A stretch of DNA of 64,000 nt from Streptomyces sp. ALI-76-A (lineage in GTDB: Bacteria; Actinomycetota; Actinomycetes; Streptomycetales; Streptomycetaceae), in assembly GCF_030287445.1 (NCBI RefSeq), contig NZ_JASVWB010000002.1, positions 2,914,001 to 2,978,000 on the forward strand, written 5' to 3'. Numbering within the stretch: the first letter of the stretch is position 1; each line of letters begins with the position of its first letter. Both the position numbers and the translations under genes were made by a program. A model generated the notes under the pieces. That model was given only the letters and a program-made list of their open reading frames with translations. It was not told the origin of the DNA and searched no databases. Positions 35,842 to 44,163 of the stretch are shown one piece after another.

Positions 35842-36876
35842 TCACCGGCCGAGGATCTGGTCGATCTCGGCCAGCTGCCCGGCGGTGAGCGGCCCCTTCT
35901 CCAGCGCGCCCGCGTTCTGTTCGGCCTGGGCGACCGAGCGGAAGCCGGGGATCGGAACCGTGCGCGGACTGCGCGCCCACAGCCAGCCGAGGGCACCCTG
36001 GGCGAGCGTCCGGCCGTCGCTGGTGAGCACGTCCTTCAGCGCGTCGACGCGGGCGAGCCAGTCGGGAGCCGCGCCGGAGCCCTCGTCGAAGCCCGGGAGC
36101 CAGGCCGGCGGCCGGCTGCGGATGTCCCCGGACTCCAGCGCCTCCCCGGTCCGGCGCTTCCCGGTCAGCAGCCCCATGGCCAGCGGACTGCGGTTGACGC
36201 TCGCCAGCCCCGACTCCTCGCACAGGGCGATCATCTCGGGGGCGTCCCGCAGCACGTTGACCGCGTGCTGTACGGCCGTGCAGTGCTCCCCGGCCGCGAA
36301 CACGGCGGCGCGGGCCGGGTCGTCGGTGCTCCAGGCGTACGCGCGGATCAGGCCCTCCCGCACGAACTCCTCGCAGATGTCGCGCAGTTCGGCCGCGCGG
36401 GCGGGATCGGCGTCGGACAGGTGCAGTTGATGGAGGTCGACGTGGTCGGTGCCGAGGCGGGTGAGTGACGCCGTCAGGGCACGTCGGGCGTAGGCGGGGG
36501 TGTCGTCGGCGCCGGTGAGCGTGCGGGTCCGCTCGTCGAAGACGTTGCCCCACTTGGTGGCGACGACCACGTCGTCCCGGCGCTTGCCGAGGGCCCGGCC
36601 GAGGACGCGTTCGCTGTGGCCGGCGCCGTAGGTGTCCGCCGTGTCGAAGAAGGTGACGCCGAGGTCGAGGGCGCGCCGGATCGCCCGTACGGACTCCTCG
36701 TCGTCGACCTTTCCCCAGCCCAGCGGCTGTCCGTGGGCGTCCTGCCACTCTCCGCCGATCGCCCAGCAGCCGAAGCCGAGCGCGCTGACCTCGATGCCGC
36801 TGCGGCCCAGTGTCCGTGTGGTCGTCCCGGTGCTCGTGCGCGCTGTCGTCCCGGTGGTCGTCCTTGTGGTCTCCAT
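35842..36876 (-). CDS. Aldo/keto reductase
   Basis: A 344-residue AKR of the YghZ/Tas-like group. The catalytic tetrad is visible as FFDTADTYGAGHSE (Asp and Tyr), ATKWGN (Lys) and DLHQLHLSD (His). The C-terminal PIPGFRSVAQAEQNAGAL holds the NADPH phosphate-binding region. The first 25 residues (after the ATG at 36876) are a Thr-rich, repetitive extension (TTTGTTARTSTGTTTRT) not expected in the family; true translation might begin later, but no good internal start precedes LGRSGIEVSALG. A SnoaL-like gene lies upstream on the same strand, 78 bases away. Confidence 0.88.
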   Translation of the reverse strand: METTRTTTGTTARTSTGTTTRTLGRSGIEVSALGFGCWAIGGEWQDAHGQPLGWGKVDDEESVRAIRRALDLGVTFFDTADTYGAGHSERVLGRALGKRRDDVVVATKWGNVFDERTRTLTGADDTPAYARRALTASLTRLGTDHVDLHQLHLSDADPARAAELRDICEEFVREGLIRAYAWSTDDPARAAVFAAGEHCTAVQHAVNVLRDAPEMIALCEESGLASVNRSPLAMGLLTGKRRTGEALESGDIRSRPPAWLPGFDEGSGAAPDWLARVDALKDVLTSDGRTLAQGALGWLWARSPRTVPIPGFRSVAQAEQNAGALEKGPLTAGQLAEIDQILGR

Positions 36877-36954
36877 GCCGGGGAACGCTAGGGGTTGGAG
36901 TGCGCACGAGGGCAAGGCCCGGTGCGGTCGCCGGGCACGCCTACGCGGTGGGGT

Positions 36955-37281
36955 TCACGCCTGGCCGGTCTCGAAGCGGGAGATCCTGCCGTCCTCGCCG
37001 ATCGTGAAGCTCCAGCGGGTGCGCATCTCGCCCCAGGTGTCGTTGCGGTGGCGAGCGAGGAGGGCACGGCCGCCCCGGGACTCGTTGTCGACCTCGATGC
37101 GACCGTGGGTGAAGAAGATCTCCCGGTCGATCCACTCGGCGAGGTCGCGGTCGGTGCCGTCGTCCGCCATGGTCGCCCCGGGGGCGAGGAGTGCCAGGAA
37201 GGCCTCCCGGTCATGGGCGTTGACGGCGTTGACGAAGGCCCGGACGGCCGGGTCGCTCAGCTTGGCTGTCTGAATCGTCAT
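36955..37281 (-). CDS. SnoaL/NTF2-like nuclear transport factor 2 family protein
   Basis: A 108-residue single-domain protein with the NTF2-like cone fold: VNAVNAHDREAFLALLAPGA is the typical helix-rich start, and the C-terminal strands read RTRWSFTIGEDGRISRFETGQ. Members are isomerases, hydratases or ligand-binding proteins; no active site is assignable. The ATG at 37281 gives the correct domain start. It may be co-transcribed with the aldo/keto reductase. Confidence 0.85.
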   Translation of the reverse strand: MTIQTAKLSDPAVRAFVNAVNAHDREAFLALLAPGATMADDGTDRDLAEWIDREIFFTHGRIEVDNESRGGRALLARHRNDTWGEMRTRWSFTIGEDGRISRFETGQA

Positions 37282-37470
37282 GCCGGTCAGACTCACACCG
37301 CTCCCCGGACCCCGCCACCCGAACGGCGCCCCGGGCGGGACCGGGAGGTGCCGCACGGTGTCAGGAGTGCGACGGTGGAGACGCGGAGGGGGTTGTTCCT
37401 GCTGTTCCTGTCACTGTGCACGCCGCTGTCCGTGTCGTTCCTTCGTCCCTCTTCTTTCCAGGAGACCCTC

Positions 37471-38028
37471 GTGACCTGCTACGACCGACGTGATCTGGGC
37501 CTGCTGCTGCTCCGGCTGGGCACCGGCGGGGTACTGGCCGCGCACGGCGCGCAGAAGCTGTTCGGGTGGTTCGGCGGACACGGGCTGGAGGGCACCGGCC
37601 AGTTCTTCGAGTCCGTCGGGTACGCGCCCGGCAGGGAGAGCGCCGCGGCGGCGGGGCTGGCCGAGGCCGGCGGCGGCACGCTGCTGGCGCTGGGCCTGGC
37701 GACCCCGGCGGCCGGGGCGGCGGCGGCCGGGGCGATGGCCGGGGCGGCCGCGGTGCACACGCCCAACGGCTTCTTCAACCAGGGCGGCGGCTACGAGTAC
37801 GCGGCGAGCCTGGGCCTGACGGCCGCCGGTCTGGCCGTCACCGGGCCCGGGCGGCTGTCCCTGGACCACGCGCTCGGCCACGCGGTCAACCGGAACTGGA
37901 TGGTCCCGGCGGCGTTCGCGGCGACCGGGCTGGTGACGGCGCTGGTCGTGGGCGCCCGCAACCGGCGTCTGCGGACGTCGGAGAAGGACGAGCAGGAAGC
38001 CCTGTTCGAGGAGACGTTCGACGAGTAG
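37471..38028 (+). CDS. DoxX family membrane protein
   Basis: A 185-residue four-helix membrane protein of the DoxX/DoxD group. The core reads LLLRLGTGGVLAAHGAQKLFGWFGGHGLEGTGQFFESVG, and the His and Gly-rich loops are typical. A GTG at 37471 with AGGAGA at 37460 is chosen; the open frame upstream (from 37375) would add an odd hydrophobic stretch. Such proteins are linked to redox or sulfur stress responses in other bacteria. The charged C-terminal tail (EKDEQEALFEETFDE) is cytoplasmic. Confidence 0.9.
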   Translation: MTCYDRRDLGLLLLRLGTGGVLAAHGAQKLFGWFGGHGLEGTGQFFESVGYAPGRESAAAAGLAEAGGGTLLALGLATPAAGAAAAGAMAGAAAVHTPNGFFNQGGGYEYAASLGLTAAGLAVTGPGRLSLDHALGHAVNRNWMVPAAFAATGLVTALVVGARNRRLRTSEKDEQEALFEETFDE

Positions 38029-38071
38029 GGCGTGGTGTCCGGCGGGCGGGGTGGCGTGGCAAGCTGCCCGC

Positions 38072-38470
38072 ATGACTGATCAGGCCACCTCCCGGGCCAC
38101 TTCTCAGGCCGCCTCCCCGGCCGCCTCCCCCGAGCCGGCCGAGGACCTTCCCGGACCGCCCCTGGACCTGTGGAACCGCATCGACGAGCTGTACGCCTGG
38201 TTGGAGGACAACCGGCCGGTCGGGGGCGAGCAGAGCCGGCTGCTACAGATGCTGAAGCTGTCGGAGGAGGTCGGCGAGGTCGCCGAGGCGGTGATCGGGG
38301 CGACCGGCCAGAACCCGCGCAAGGGCTTCTCGCACACCTGGGAGGACGTCCAGGGCGAGCTGTGCGACGTGGTGATCACGGCCCTGGTGGCCCTGCGCAC
38401 GCTCACCCCGGACACCCGCGAGGTCTTCACCCGGCATCTGGCCCGGGTGACGGAACGCTCACTCGGCTGA
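38072..38470 (+). CDS. MazG-like NTP pyrophosphohydrolase
   Basis: A 132-residue all-alpha pyrophosphatase-like protein. KLSEEVGEVAEAV (ExxE) and CDVVITALVAL (D, in place of ExxD) match the MazG-like metal-binding pattern. A 30-residue Ala/Ser/Pro-rich N-terminus precedes the domain. No Shine-Dalgarno is seen before the ATG at 38072. It may cleanse non-canonical nucleotides. Its last 20 bases are repeated several times in the non-coding DNA that follows. Confidence 0.88.
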   Translation: MTDQATSRATSQAASPAASPEPAEDLPGPPLDLWNRIDELYAWLEDNRPVGGEQSRLLQMLKLSEEVGEVAEAVIGATGQNPRKGFSHTWEDVQGELCDVVITALVALRTLTPDTREVFTRHLARVTERSLG

Positions 38471-38628
38471 CCGGGCCCGGGTGACGGAACGCTCACCCGG
38501 GCGACCAGCCGGGCCGACGGAACGCTCACCCGGCCCCACCGACCCCGGCCCACGGAGCGCCCACGCGCCCCACCGGCCCCGGCGGACGGAACGCTGGCCG
38601 GCCCCACCGGACGGAACACTCACCCGGC
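38447..38628. repeat. Tandem 34-bp array derived from the mazG-like gene end
   Basis: Copies of GACGGAACGCTCACYCGG recur near 38449, 38483, 38517, a diverged one near 38551, then 38584 and 38610. Spacing is about 34, then 33 and 26 bases. The first copy is the coding end of the mazG-like gene, so the array is an expanded 3' end. It occupies the first half of the 432-bp gap before 38903; the second half (38640-38900) has a possible gene fragment on the minus strand but no supported gene. Confidence 0.85.
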
Positions 38629-38908
38629 CGGTGCCGGCCGGAGCGTCGTGCCCTCGCCGTCGGCATCAGCGGCAGGAAGCCGTCCCGGTCGCGGCGGGAC
38701 CGGCGAAGCGGCGGCCCCAGCCGGCCAGCCCCTCCGTGAGGACCGTCGCCGTCCCGTCCCGCGCGATCCGGAGCATCGCCCCGCGCCGCTCGTCGCTGAC
38801 GTGGCGGTGCCCCTCGGTGTCCGTGGTCGAGCCGGGGTCCAGCGGGTGTCGTCACACTCGGGGCGGCGCGGCGGCTGCGGATGCCGTCGGCGATCCGGAG
38901 TGATGCAG

Positions 38909-39352
38909 ATGCTTCCGTCACCGGACGCGGGGATCGACACCGCGGCGCCGAGGCGGGTGACGCGCCGCTGGCCGCTCACCGTCCTGCGGGCGTGCACCTG
39001 CGTGCTGCTGCTGCTGACGCTCGCCCAGCCCGTGCTGGCCGGGATGTTCATCACCGGCGACACCGACCTGCTGGACCTGCACGCCCTCAACGCCACCCTC
39101 GTCTCCGTCATGAGCTGGCTGACCGTCGCCGCCGCCGTCACGCTGTGGCGCCCGGGCGGCGGTCCGGTGTGGCCGGTCGGACTGACGCTGGTGACCGCCG
39201 GACTGGTCGAGGCGCAGAGCGGGTTCGGCTACGCCCGCCAGCTGGCCCTGCACATCCCGCTGGGCGTCGCGCTCGTCGCCGGGCTGACCGCGCAGACGTA
39301 CTGGGTGTTCGCGCACCGGGCCGGGCACCGGACGGAGAACGGGAGTCGATGA
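38909..39352 (+). CDS. Small four-helix membrane protein preceding multicopper oxidase
   Basis: A protein of about 147 residues with four hydrophobic helices (LRACTCVLLLLTLAQPVLAGMF, ATLVSVMSWLTVAAAVTLW, VWPVGLTLVTAGLVEA, IPLGVALVAGLTAQTYWVFA). It resembles a minimal heme- or quinone-associated membrane protein, with His residues near helices 2 and 4, but no family is certain. ATG at 38909 sits 8 bases after GGAG; an ATG at 38903 is also possible. Its stop overlaps the oxidase start as ATGA, so the two are a coupled unit, perhaps a redox partner pair. Confidence 0.75.
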   Translation: MLPSPDAGIDTAAPRRVTRRWPLTVLRACTCVLLLLTLAQPVLAGMFITGDTDLLDLHALNATLVSVMSWLTVAAAVTLWRPGGGPVWPVGLTLVTAGLVEAQSGFGYARQLALHIPLGVALVAGLTAQTYWVFAHRAGHRTENGSR

Positions 39353-40956
39353 CCATGCGGCCGAGCCGACGGGCCCTGCTGAAGGCGGCCACCGCCACCG
39401 GGCTCACCGCGGCGGGCCTCGGGGCCGCCGGGTGCGGGACCATGACCCGGGAGGTCTCCGGCGAGCAGCTCACCAGCCGGGCGCGGCTGCCCGCCCCGTT
39501 CCGGGTACCGCTGCCGGTACCCGTGACGGCGACCGCCACCCGGCGCCGGGACGGCGGCGACCACTACGAACTCGTCCAGCGGGCCGCCCGCGTGGAGATC
39601 CTGCCCGGTCTGCGGACCGAGGTGTGGGGCTACGACGGCCGCTTCCCGGGAACCACCCTGGTGGGCCGGTCGGGGCGCACCACGACGGTACGGGTGCGCA
39701 ATGAGCTGCCCGTGCCGACCTCCACCCATCTGCACGGCGGCGTCCAGGCCCCGGAGTCCGACGGCTCACCGCTGGATCTCGTCGTCCCGCCGGGGTACGC
39801 GGGCCCCGGCTCGCCCGCCGGGCACGGGCACTCCGGTCACGGCGCGCACGCCGGGCACATGCGGACGCGGCCGGGCGACTGGACGTTCTCGCCGGGCGCC
39901 AAGACGTACACGTATCCGCTCCGCCAGCCCGCCGCGACGCTCTGGTACCACGACCACCGGATGGACTTCAGCGCGCCGCAGGTGTGGCGCGGGCTGGCCG
40001 GGATGTTCCTGGTGCACGACGACGTGGAGGACGCGCTGCCGCTCCCCCGGGGCGAGAGGGACATCCCGCTGATGATCTGCGACCGCGCCTTCGAGGAGGA
40101 CGGCGCGCTGCTCTACCCCTCGCTGGACCCCTCACTCACCGGTGAACCGGGCGTCGAGGACGCCTACATGGAGGGCGTGACAGGGGACGTGCTGCTCGTG
40201 AACGGGGCGCCCTGGCCCGAGTTGGAGGTCTCCGCCACCCGTCACCGGTTCCGCATCGTGAACGCGTCCAACGCGCGTCGCTACCGGCTGGAGCTGGAGC
40301 CGGGTCCGCGGGAGGGCGCCGGATTCGTCCAGGTGGGAAGCGACGCCGGGCTGTTGGAGCGTCCGGTCCGGCACGACGTGCTGCCGGTGGCGCCGGGGGA
40401 ACGGTTCGACGTGGTCGTCGACTTCGCCGCGTATCCGGTCGGCTCGACCGTCACTCTGGTCAACACCCTGGGGACGGGAGGCACGCGGTCGGTGATGCGG
40501 TTCCGGATCGTCCGGCGGGAGCGGGAGACCAGCCGGGTTCCCGAGCGGCTCGCCGGCGTGGAGCCGGCGGCGGCCGGGCGGCCGGTGGCCGAGCGGCGGT
40601 TCGACTTCCGGCTGACGTCCGGGAGCGGCGGGGAGCTGTGGACGATCAACGGGCGGGCCTTCGACAGCGCCCGGGTGCTGGCCAGGCCCCGCCTCGGCAC
40701 GGTCGAACGGTGGCGGTTCAGCAGTGACTTCCACCATCCCGTCCATCTGCACCTGGCGCACTTCCTGGTGGTCGCCCGGGGCGGGCGGACGCCGCTGCCC
40801 AGTGACGCGGGCTGGAAGGACACGGTGGACGTGCGGCCGTACGAGGTGGTGGACGTGCTGGTGCGGTTCCGCGGGCACCGGGGGCGGTACATGGTCCACT
40901 GCCACAACCTGGAGCACGAGGACATGGCGATGATGGCGAACTTCGAGGTGGTGTGA
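39349..40956 (+). CDS. Tat-exported multicopper oxidase
   Basis: A 535-residue three-domain multicopper oxidase. SRRALLKAATATGL is a twin-arginine signal, and AAGC around residue 29 may be a lipobox, so the protein could be anchored outside. Copper ligands are all present: HLHGG, WYHDHRMD, HPVHLHLAHF, and HCHNLEHEDM (T1/T3 cluster). A His/Gly-rich insert (GHGHSGHGAHAGH) sits near residue 160 and may help load copper. The sequence is closest to bilirubin oxidase/CotA-like or CueO-like enzymes. It is coupled to the small membrane protein upstream. Confidence 0.93.
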   Translation: MTMRPSRRALLKAATATGLTAAGLGAAGCGTMTREVSGEQLTSRARLPAPFRVPLPVPVTATATRRRDGGDHYELVQRAARVEILPGLRTEVWGYDGRFPGTTLVGRSGRTTTVRVRNELPVPTSTHLHGGVQAPESDGSPLDLVVPPGYAGPGSPAGHGHSGHGAHAGHMRTRPGDWTFSPGAKTYTYPLRQPAATLWYHDHRMDFSAPQVWRGLAGMFLVHDDVEDALPLPRGERDIPLMICDRAFEEDGALLYPSLDPSLTGEPGVEDAYMEGVTGDVLLVNGAPWPELEVSATRHRFRIVNASNARRYRLELEPGPREGAGFVQVGSDAGLLERPVRHDVLPVAPGERFDVVVDFAAYPVGSTVTLVNTLGTGGTRSVMRFRIVRRERETSRVPERLAGVEPAAAGRPVAERRFDFRLTSGSGGELWTINGRAFDSARVLARPRLGTVERWRFSSDFHHPVHLHLAHFLVVARGGRTPLPSDAGWKDTVDVRPYEVVDVLVRFRGHRGRYMVHCHNLEHEDMAMMANFEVV

Positions 40957-40990
40957 GGCCCACGGCCGAGGTGGTGTGAGGCCCACGGCC
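40945..40990 (+). repeat. Two exact 23-bp copies spanning the multicopper oxidase stop
   Basis: The unit GAGGTGGTGTGAGGCCCACG plus GCC is repeated perfectly at 40945 and 40968. The first copy codes for the last residues E-V-V and the TGA stop. Confidence 0.95.
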
Positions 40991-41031
40991 GTCGAAGTCC
41001 GGGTGGGGCCGGACCTCTCACGGCTGCGGGT

Positions 41032-41847
41032 TCACGCGGCGAACATGTCGAGCACCCGGCGGCCCGGTCCGCGCTGCGGGTGTTCGAGCAGCAGGTCCCC
41101 GCCGAGGATGGCCCGCTGGAGCCGCTGGAGCCGGGGGGAGGGGTCCAGGCCCAGGTCCTCCACCAGACGGTGGCGCAGCTTGGTGAAGGCCGCCAGCGCC
41201 TCGGAGGGGCGGCCGGAGCGGTAGAGCGCGATCATGTGCTGGGCGTGCAGACCCTCGTGCAGGGGCTGACGGGCCGTCAGAACGATCAGCTCCGTGAGGA
41301 GTTCGGCGTGCCGGCCGAGGGACAGTTCGGCGTCGATACGGCGTTCCAGCACCCCGAGCCGGCTCTCCTCCAGGCGTACCCGCTCGATCTCCAGTACGGC
41401 GCCGCAGCGGATGTCGGCCAGCGCCGGGCCGCGCCACAGGTCGAGCGCCTCGCCGTACACCTTCGCGGCGGCCTCGTCCTCGCCGGTGTCGAAGAGACGC
41501 TGGCCCTCCTTGGCGAGGCGGTCGTACTCCAGGACGTCCACGCAGCCCGTGGGCATGCTGAGGCAGTAACCGCCGTGGCGGTAGACCAGGATGTCCTTGG
41601 CGTTGCAGTGGCCGCGGACGGAGGCGTCGATCAGGCGGCGCAGCCGCAGGATGTAGGTCTGGAGAGTGGTGGACCCGGTGCGCGGAGGATCGTAGCCCCA
41701 GAGCTCCTCCATGAGCGTCGACACGGGAACCACTCGGTTGGCGTGCAGGGCCAGCAGGGCCAGGATCTGGCGCATCTTGGCTGCGGACGGCAGGACCGGG
41801 GCGCCGTCCTTGTCCGCGTTGAGCGGCCCCAGCAGGGTGATATCCAT
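41032..41847 (-). CDS. SARP family transcriptional activator
   Basis: A 271-residue stand-alone SARP. Residues 1-95 form the OmpR-type winged helix (TLMEELWGYDPPRTGSTTLQTYILRLRRLID), and 96-250 the BTAD (LDLWRGPALADI, LEIERVRLEESRLGVLERRIDAELSLGRHAELL). It ends after a short basic tail. SARPs are cluster-situated activators of secondary metabolism; this one borders the RiPP/lipid cluster with a divergent two-component system, and is therefore the probable pathway activator. No TTA codon was seen. Confidence 0.95.
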   Translation of the reverse strand: MDITLLGPLNADKDGAPVLPSAAKMRQILALLALHANRVVPVSTLMEELWGYDPPRTGSTTLQTYILRLRRLIDASVRGHCNAKDILVYRHGGYCLSMPTGCVDVLEYDRLAKEGQRLFDTGEDEAAAKVYGEALDLWRGPALADIRCGAVLEIERVRLEESRLGVLERRIDAELSLGRHAELLTELIVLTARQPLHEGLHAQHMIALYRSGRPSEALAAFTKLRHRLVEDLGLDPSPRLQRLQRAILGGDLLLEHPQRGPGRRVLDMFAA

Positions 41848-41895
41848 CTGGTCCCCAGGTGGCTAGGAAGGGACGTACGAGGCTTCGGTGCCCCC

Positions 41896-41911
41896 GTACT
41901 TTGCGAAGTAC
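41896..41911. promoter_or_regulatory. Palindrome in the SARP / response regulator divergent promoter
   Basis: GTACTT-TGCG-AAGTAC is a perfect 6+4+6 inverted repeat, 49 bases upstream of the SARP ATG. It could be an operator for an unidentified regulator. The 269-bp region from 41848 to 42116 otherwise contains no supported gene. Confidence 0.45.
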
Positions 41912-42116
41912 ATCGACGGTCCCACGCGGGGGACACCGGCCGACAGTGCAGGGGTCCCCGGTCGGCGGTGACCGTGTCAGGGGTCGGGGTGTGAAGGATT
42001 CACGGCGCGTTCGGGCCGGGAGGGCGGGCGAGTCGGCCCGGATGCGGTGACCGTTCGAATACCATGCGTGCGGATGCGTGCGCGGCCTCTTGGCCGTCCG
42101 ACGGGGGAGGTCTGGC

Positions 42117-42725
42117 TTGATCCGCATCGTGATCGCCGAGGACATGCACATGGTGCGCGGTGCCCTGGTGGCGCTGCTGGAGATGGAACCCGATCTGAAG
42201 GTGGTCGCCCAGTTCGATTCCGGGGACCGGCTGGTGCCCACCGCGCTGGAGCTGCGGCCGGACGTCGCGATCGTGGACATCGACCTGCCCGGGCTCGACG
42301 GGCTCAGCGCGGCCGACCAGTTGCGCACGGCGGTGCCGACCTGCCGGGTGCTGATCCTGACGAGCCTCGGCCGGCCGGGTACGTTCCGGCGGGCCATGGC
42401 GGCGAAAGTGTCCGGATTTCTGCTGAAGGACGCCCCGCCGGACCAACTGGCCGACGCGGTACGCAAGGTGGCGGCGGGGGGCCGGGTGATCGACCCCCAA
42501 CTGGCGCTGGCCGCTTGGGAGGTGGAGGAGAACCCGCTGACCCGGCGGGAGGTCGAGGTGATGAGACTGGCCGCCGACGGAGCGGAGGCGATGGAGATCG
42601 CGACCCGCCTCTTCCTCTCCATCGGTACCGTGCGCAACTACCTGACCAGCGCGGTCACCAAGCTCAACGCCCGCAACCGGGTGGACGCGATCAGGATCGC
42701 CCAGGACAACGGGTGGCTGACGTGA
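42117..42725 (+). CDS. NarL/LuxR family response regulator (TTG start)
   Basis: A 202-residue response regulator. The receiver has acidic residues E8-D9, phospho-acceptor D54 in AIVDIDLPGLDG, and Lys in LLKDAPP. The C-terminal LuxR HTH (LTRREVEVMRLAADG, IATRLFLSIGTVRNYLTSAVTKL) is complete. TTG at 42117 is the start because GGGGGAGG lies 6 bases upstream and the receiver strand begins at once. It converges on the histidine kinase gene across 149 bases of GACCGCC-type repeats. The pair should be the environmental input for the adjacent cluster. Confidence 0.93.
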   Translation: MIRIVIAEDMHMVRGALVALLEMEPDLKVVAQFDSGDRLVPTALELRPDVAIVDIDLPGLDGLSAADQLRTAVPTCRVLILTSLGRPGTFRRAMAAKVSGFLLKDAPPDQLADAVRKVAAGGRVIDPQLALAAWEVEENPLTRREVEVMRLAADGAEAMEIATRLFLSIGTVRNYLTSAVTKLNARNRVDAIRIAQDNGWLT

Positions 42726-42874
42726 GGCGGCCGGGCCGGACGGGCGACGACCGCCGGCAGACCGCCGACGGCCGACCTCGACGGCGAACCCCGGACCGCC
42801 GACAGCTGGTGGCCGACAGCTGACCACCGGCGGCCGTTCCCCGCCCTACGCGACGCGCGTCGGCCCCGCGCCGT

Positions 42875-44056
42875 TCAGGACGCGGACTGGTTCACCTGCG
42901 CGGCCGGGGTGCGGGGGACCTCCGCCACCAGGCGGAACCAGCCCTCGGCGTCGACGCCCGCGGTGAGCCGGCCGCCGATCTCCTCCACACGCGTGCGGAG
43001 GTTGCCCAGGCCGCTGCCGCCGTCCTGGGAGCCGGTGCGGCGGGTCTCCTCGGCGCCGTCGTTGGACAGGACCAGGCGGACCAGGGCGCCGTCGGGGCCG
43101 GTCGCCGCACGGGCCTCGATGACACAGTGCTGGGCCTTGCTGTGCCGCAGGACGTTGGTGACGCCCTCGCGGATCACCGTGGCCAGCACCGTCCCCGCCA
43201 GCGCGGCCACCGGGCCGCAGTCCAGGTCGATCCGGGCCTCGATCTCGGCCGCGCCGAGCACGTCCTCCGCGGAGGCGGCCTCGGCGTCCAGGGACATCTC
43301 GCGGTAGCCGCGGGCCACCGAGCGCACGTCGGCGAGGGCCTGCCGGGATATCTGCAGGATGGCGACGAGTTCCTCGCGGGCCCGCTCGGGCCGGGTCGCC
43401 ACCAGGCGGAACGTCAGCTCGCTCTTGAGCGTGATGGCGGACAGCCCGAAGCCCAGCAGGTCGTGCAGGTCCCGGGCGAACCGCAGCCGCTCCCGCGCCA
43501 CCGCCATCTCCGCCAGCTCCTCGCGCGCCCGGTGCACTTCGGCCACCAGGTTGGACAACCGGGTGAGGCCGTAGACGATGAGACCGGTGAGCACGGTGGA
43601 CACGACGAGGTAGGAGGAGTCCACCCAGCCGATGCCCTCCAGGACCGCGGCCAGCCCGGTCACCGCCACGACCGCGCCGAACGCCACCCAGCAGGCCGGT
43701 GCCGCGATGATCAGCAGGCACGATCCTGCAAGGAATCCGCCCATGCCGCCCCAGGTCACCCCGAAGAACAGCATGGGGACGTACGTCAGCACGACCTGGG
43801 CGAGCAGCGTCCAGACGCCGTAGCGCTCCCGGAACCGCTCGGTGCCCGGATAGCTGTGCACGGTCTGGATGGCGAACAGCGCGACGCTGGAGACGATGCA
43901 GCCCACCAGCAACAAGGGTCCCGGATCACTGCCGATCACGTTGAGCACGGCGATGAGGACGAACCCGCACAGCACCATCAGGACGATGGCGAAGGCCAGT
44001 TGTGGAGGGAGAGTGTCACGCTGCTGTCTGTCGGGACGCAAGAATCCGCGCGGCAT
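42875..44056 (-). CDS. Sensor histidine kinase (HisKA_3 / NarX type)
   Basis: A 393-residue kinase. About five or six membrane helices occupy residues 20-165 without a large extracellular loop, a coiled stretch leads to HisKA_3 with phospho-His198 in ARDLHDLLGFG, and an HATPase domain ends the protein (NVLRHSKAQ, DGGSGLGNLRTRVEEIGG). ATG at 44056 lies 7 bases after GGGGGAG; a GTG at 44062 is the alternative. It is convergent with its likely cognate regulator, an unusual arrangement, since the two are normally in one operon. Confidence 0.93.
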   Translation of the reverse strand: MPRGFLRPDRQQRDTLPPQLAFAIVLMVLCGFVLIAVLNVIGSDPGPLLLVGCIVSSVALFAIQTVHSYPGTERFRERYGVWTLLAQVVLTYVPMLFFGVTWGGMGGFLAGSCLLIIAAPACWVAFGAVVAVTGLAAVLEGIGWVDSSYLVVSTVLTGLIVYGLTRLSNLVAEVHRAREELAEMAVARERLRFARDLHDLLGFGLSAITLKSELTFRLVATRPERAREELVAILQISRQALADVRSVARGYREMSLDAEAASAEDVLGAAEIEARIDLDCGPVAALAGTVLATVIREGVTNVLRHSKAQHCVIEARAATGPDGALVRLVLSNDGAEETRRTGSQDGGSGLGNLRTRVEEIGGRLTAGVDAEGWFRLVAEVPRTPAAQVNQSAS

Positions 44057-44163
44057 CCACACACTCCCCCGTTGATGCTCACATTCGTGCCGTCATAGTA
44101 GACGGCCCGGAGCCGCGGTGGTGCGCTCGACGTACGGTCCTTCTCCGGGGGTTCAGCAGCGGC

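Noticed and set aside
35624..36468. Plus-strand genes overlapping the aldo/keto reductase
   Set aside because: Both frames are antisense to a protein with a full catalytic tetrad.
38447..38628. CRISPR-like spaced repeats
   Set aside because: Only about six diverged copies occur; the inter-copy DNA is itself repeat-derived and the first copy is coding.
41521..41580. bldA-dependent TTA codon in the SARP
   Set aside because: A TTA trinucleotide is present (GGT TAC) but spans two codons and is not in frame.
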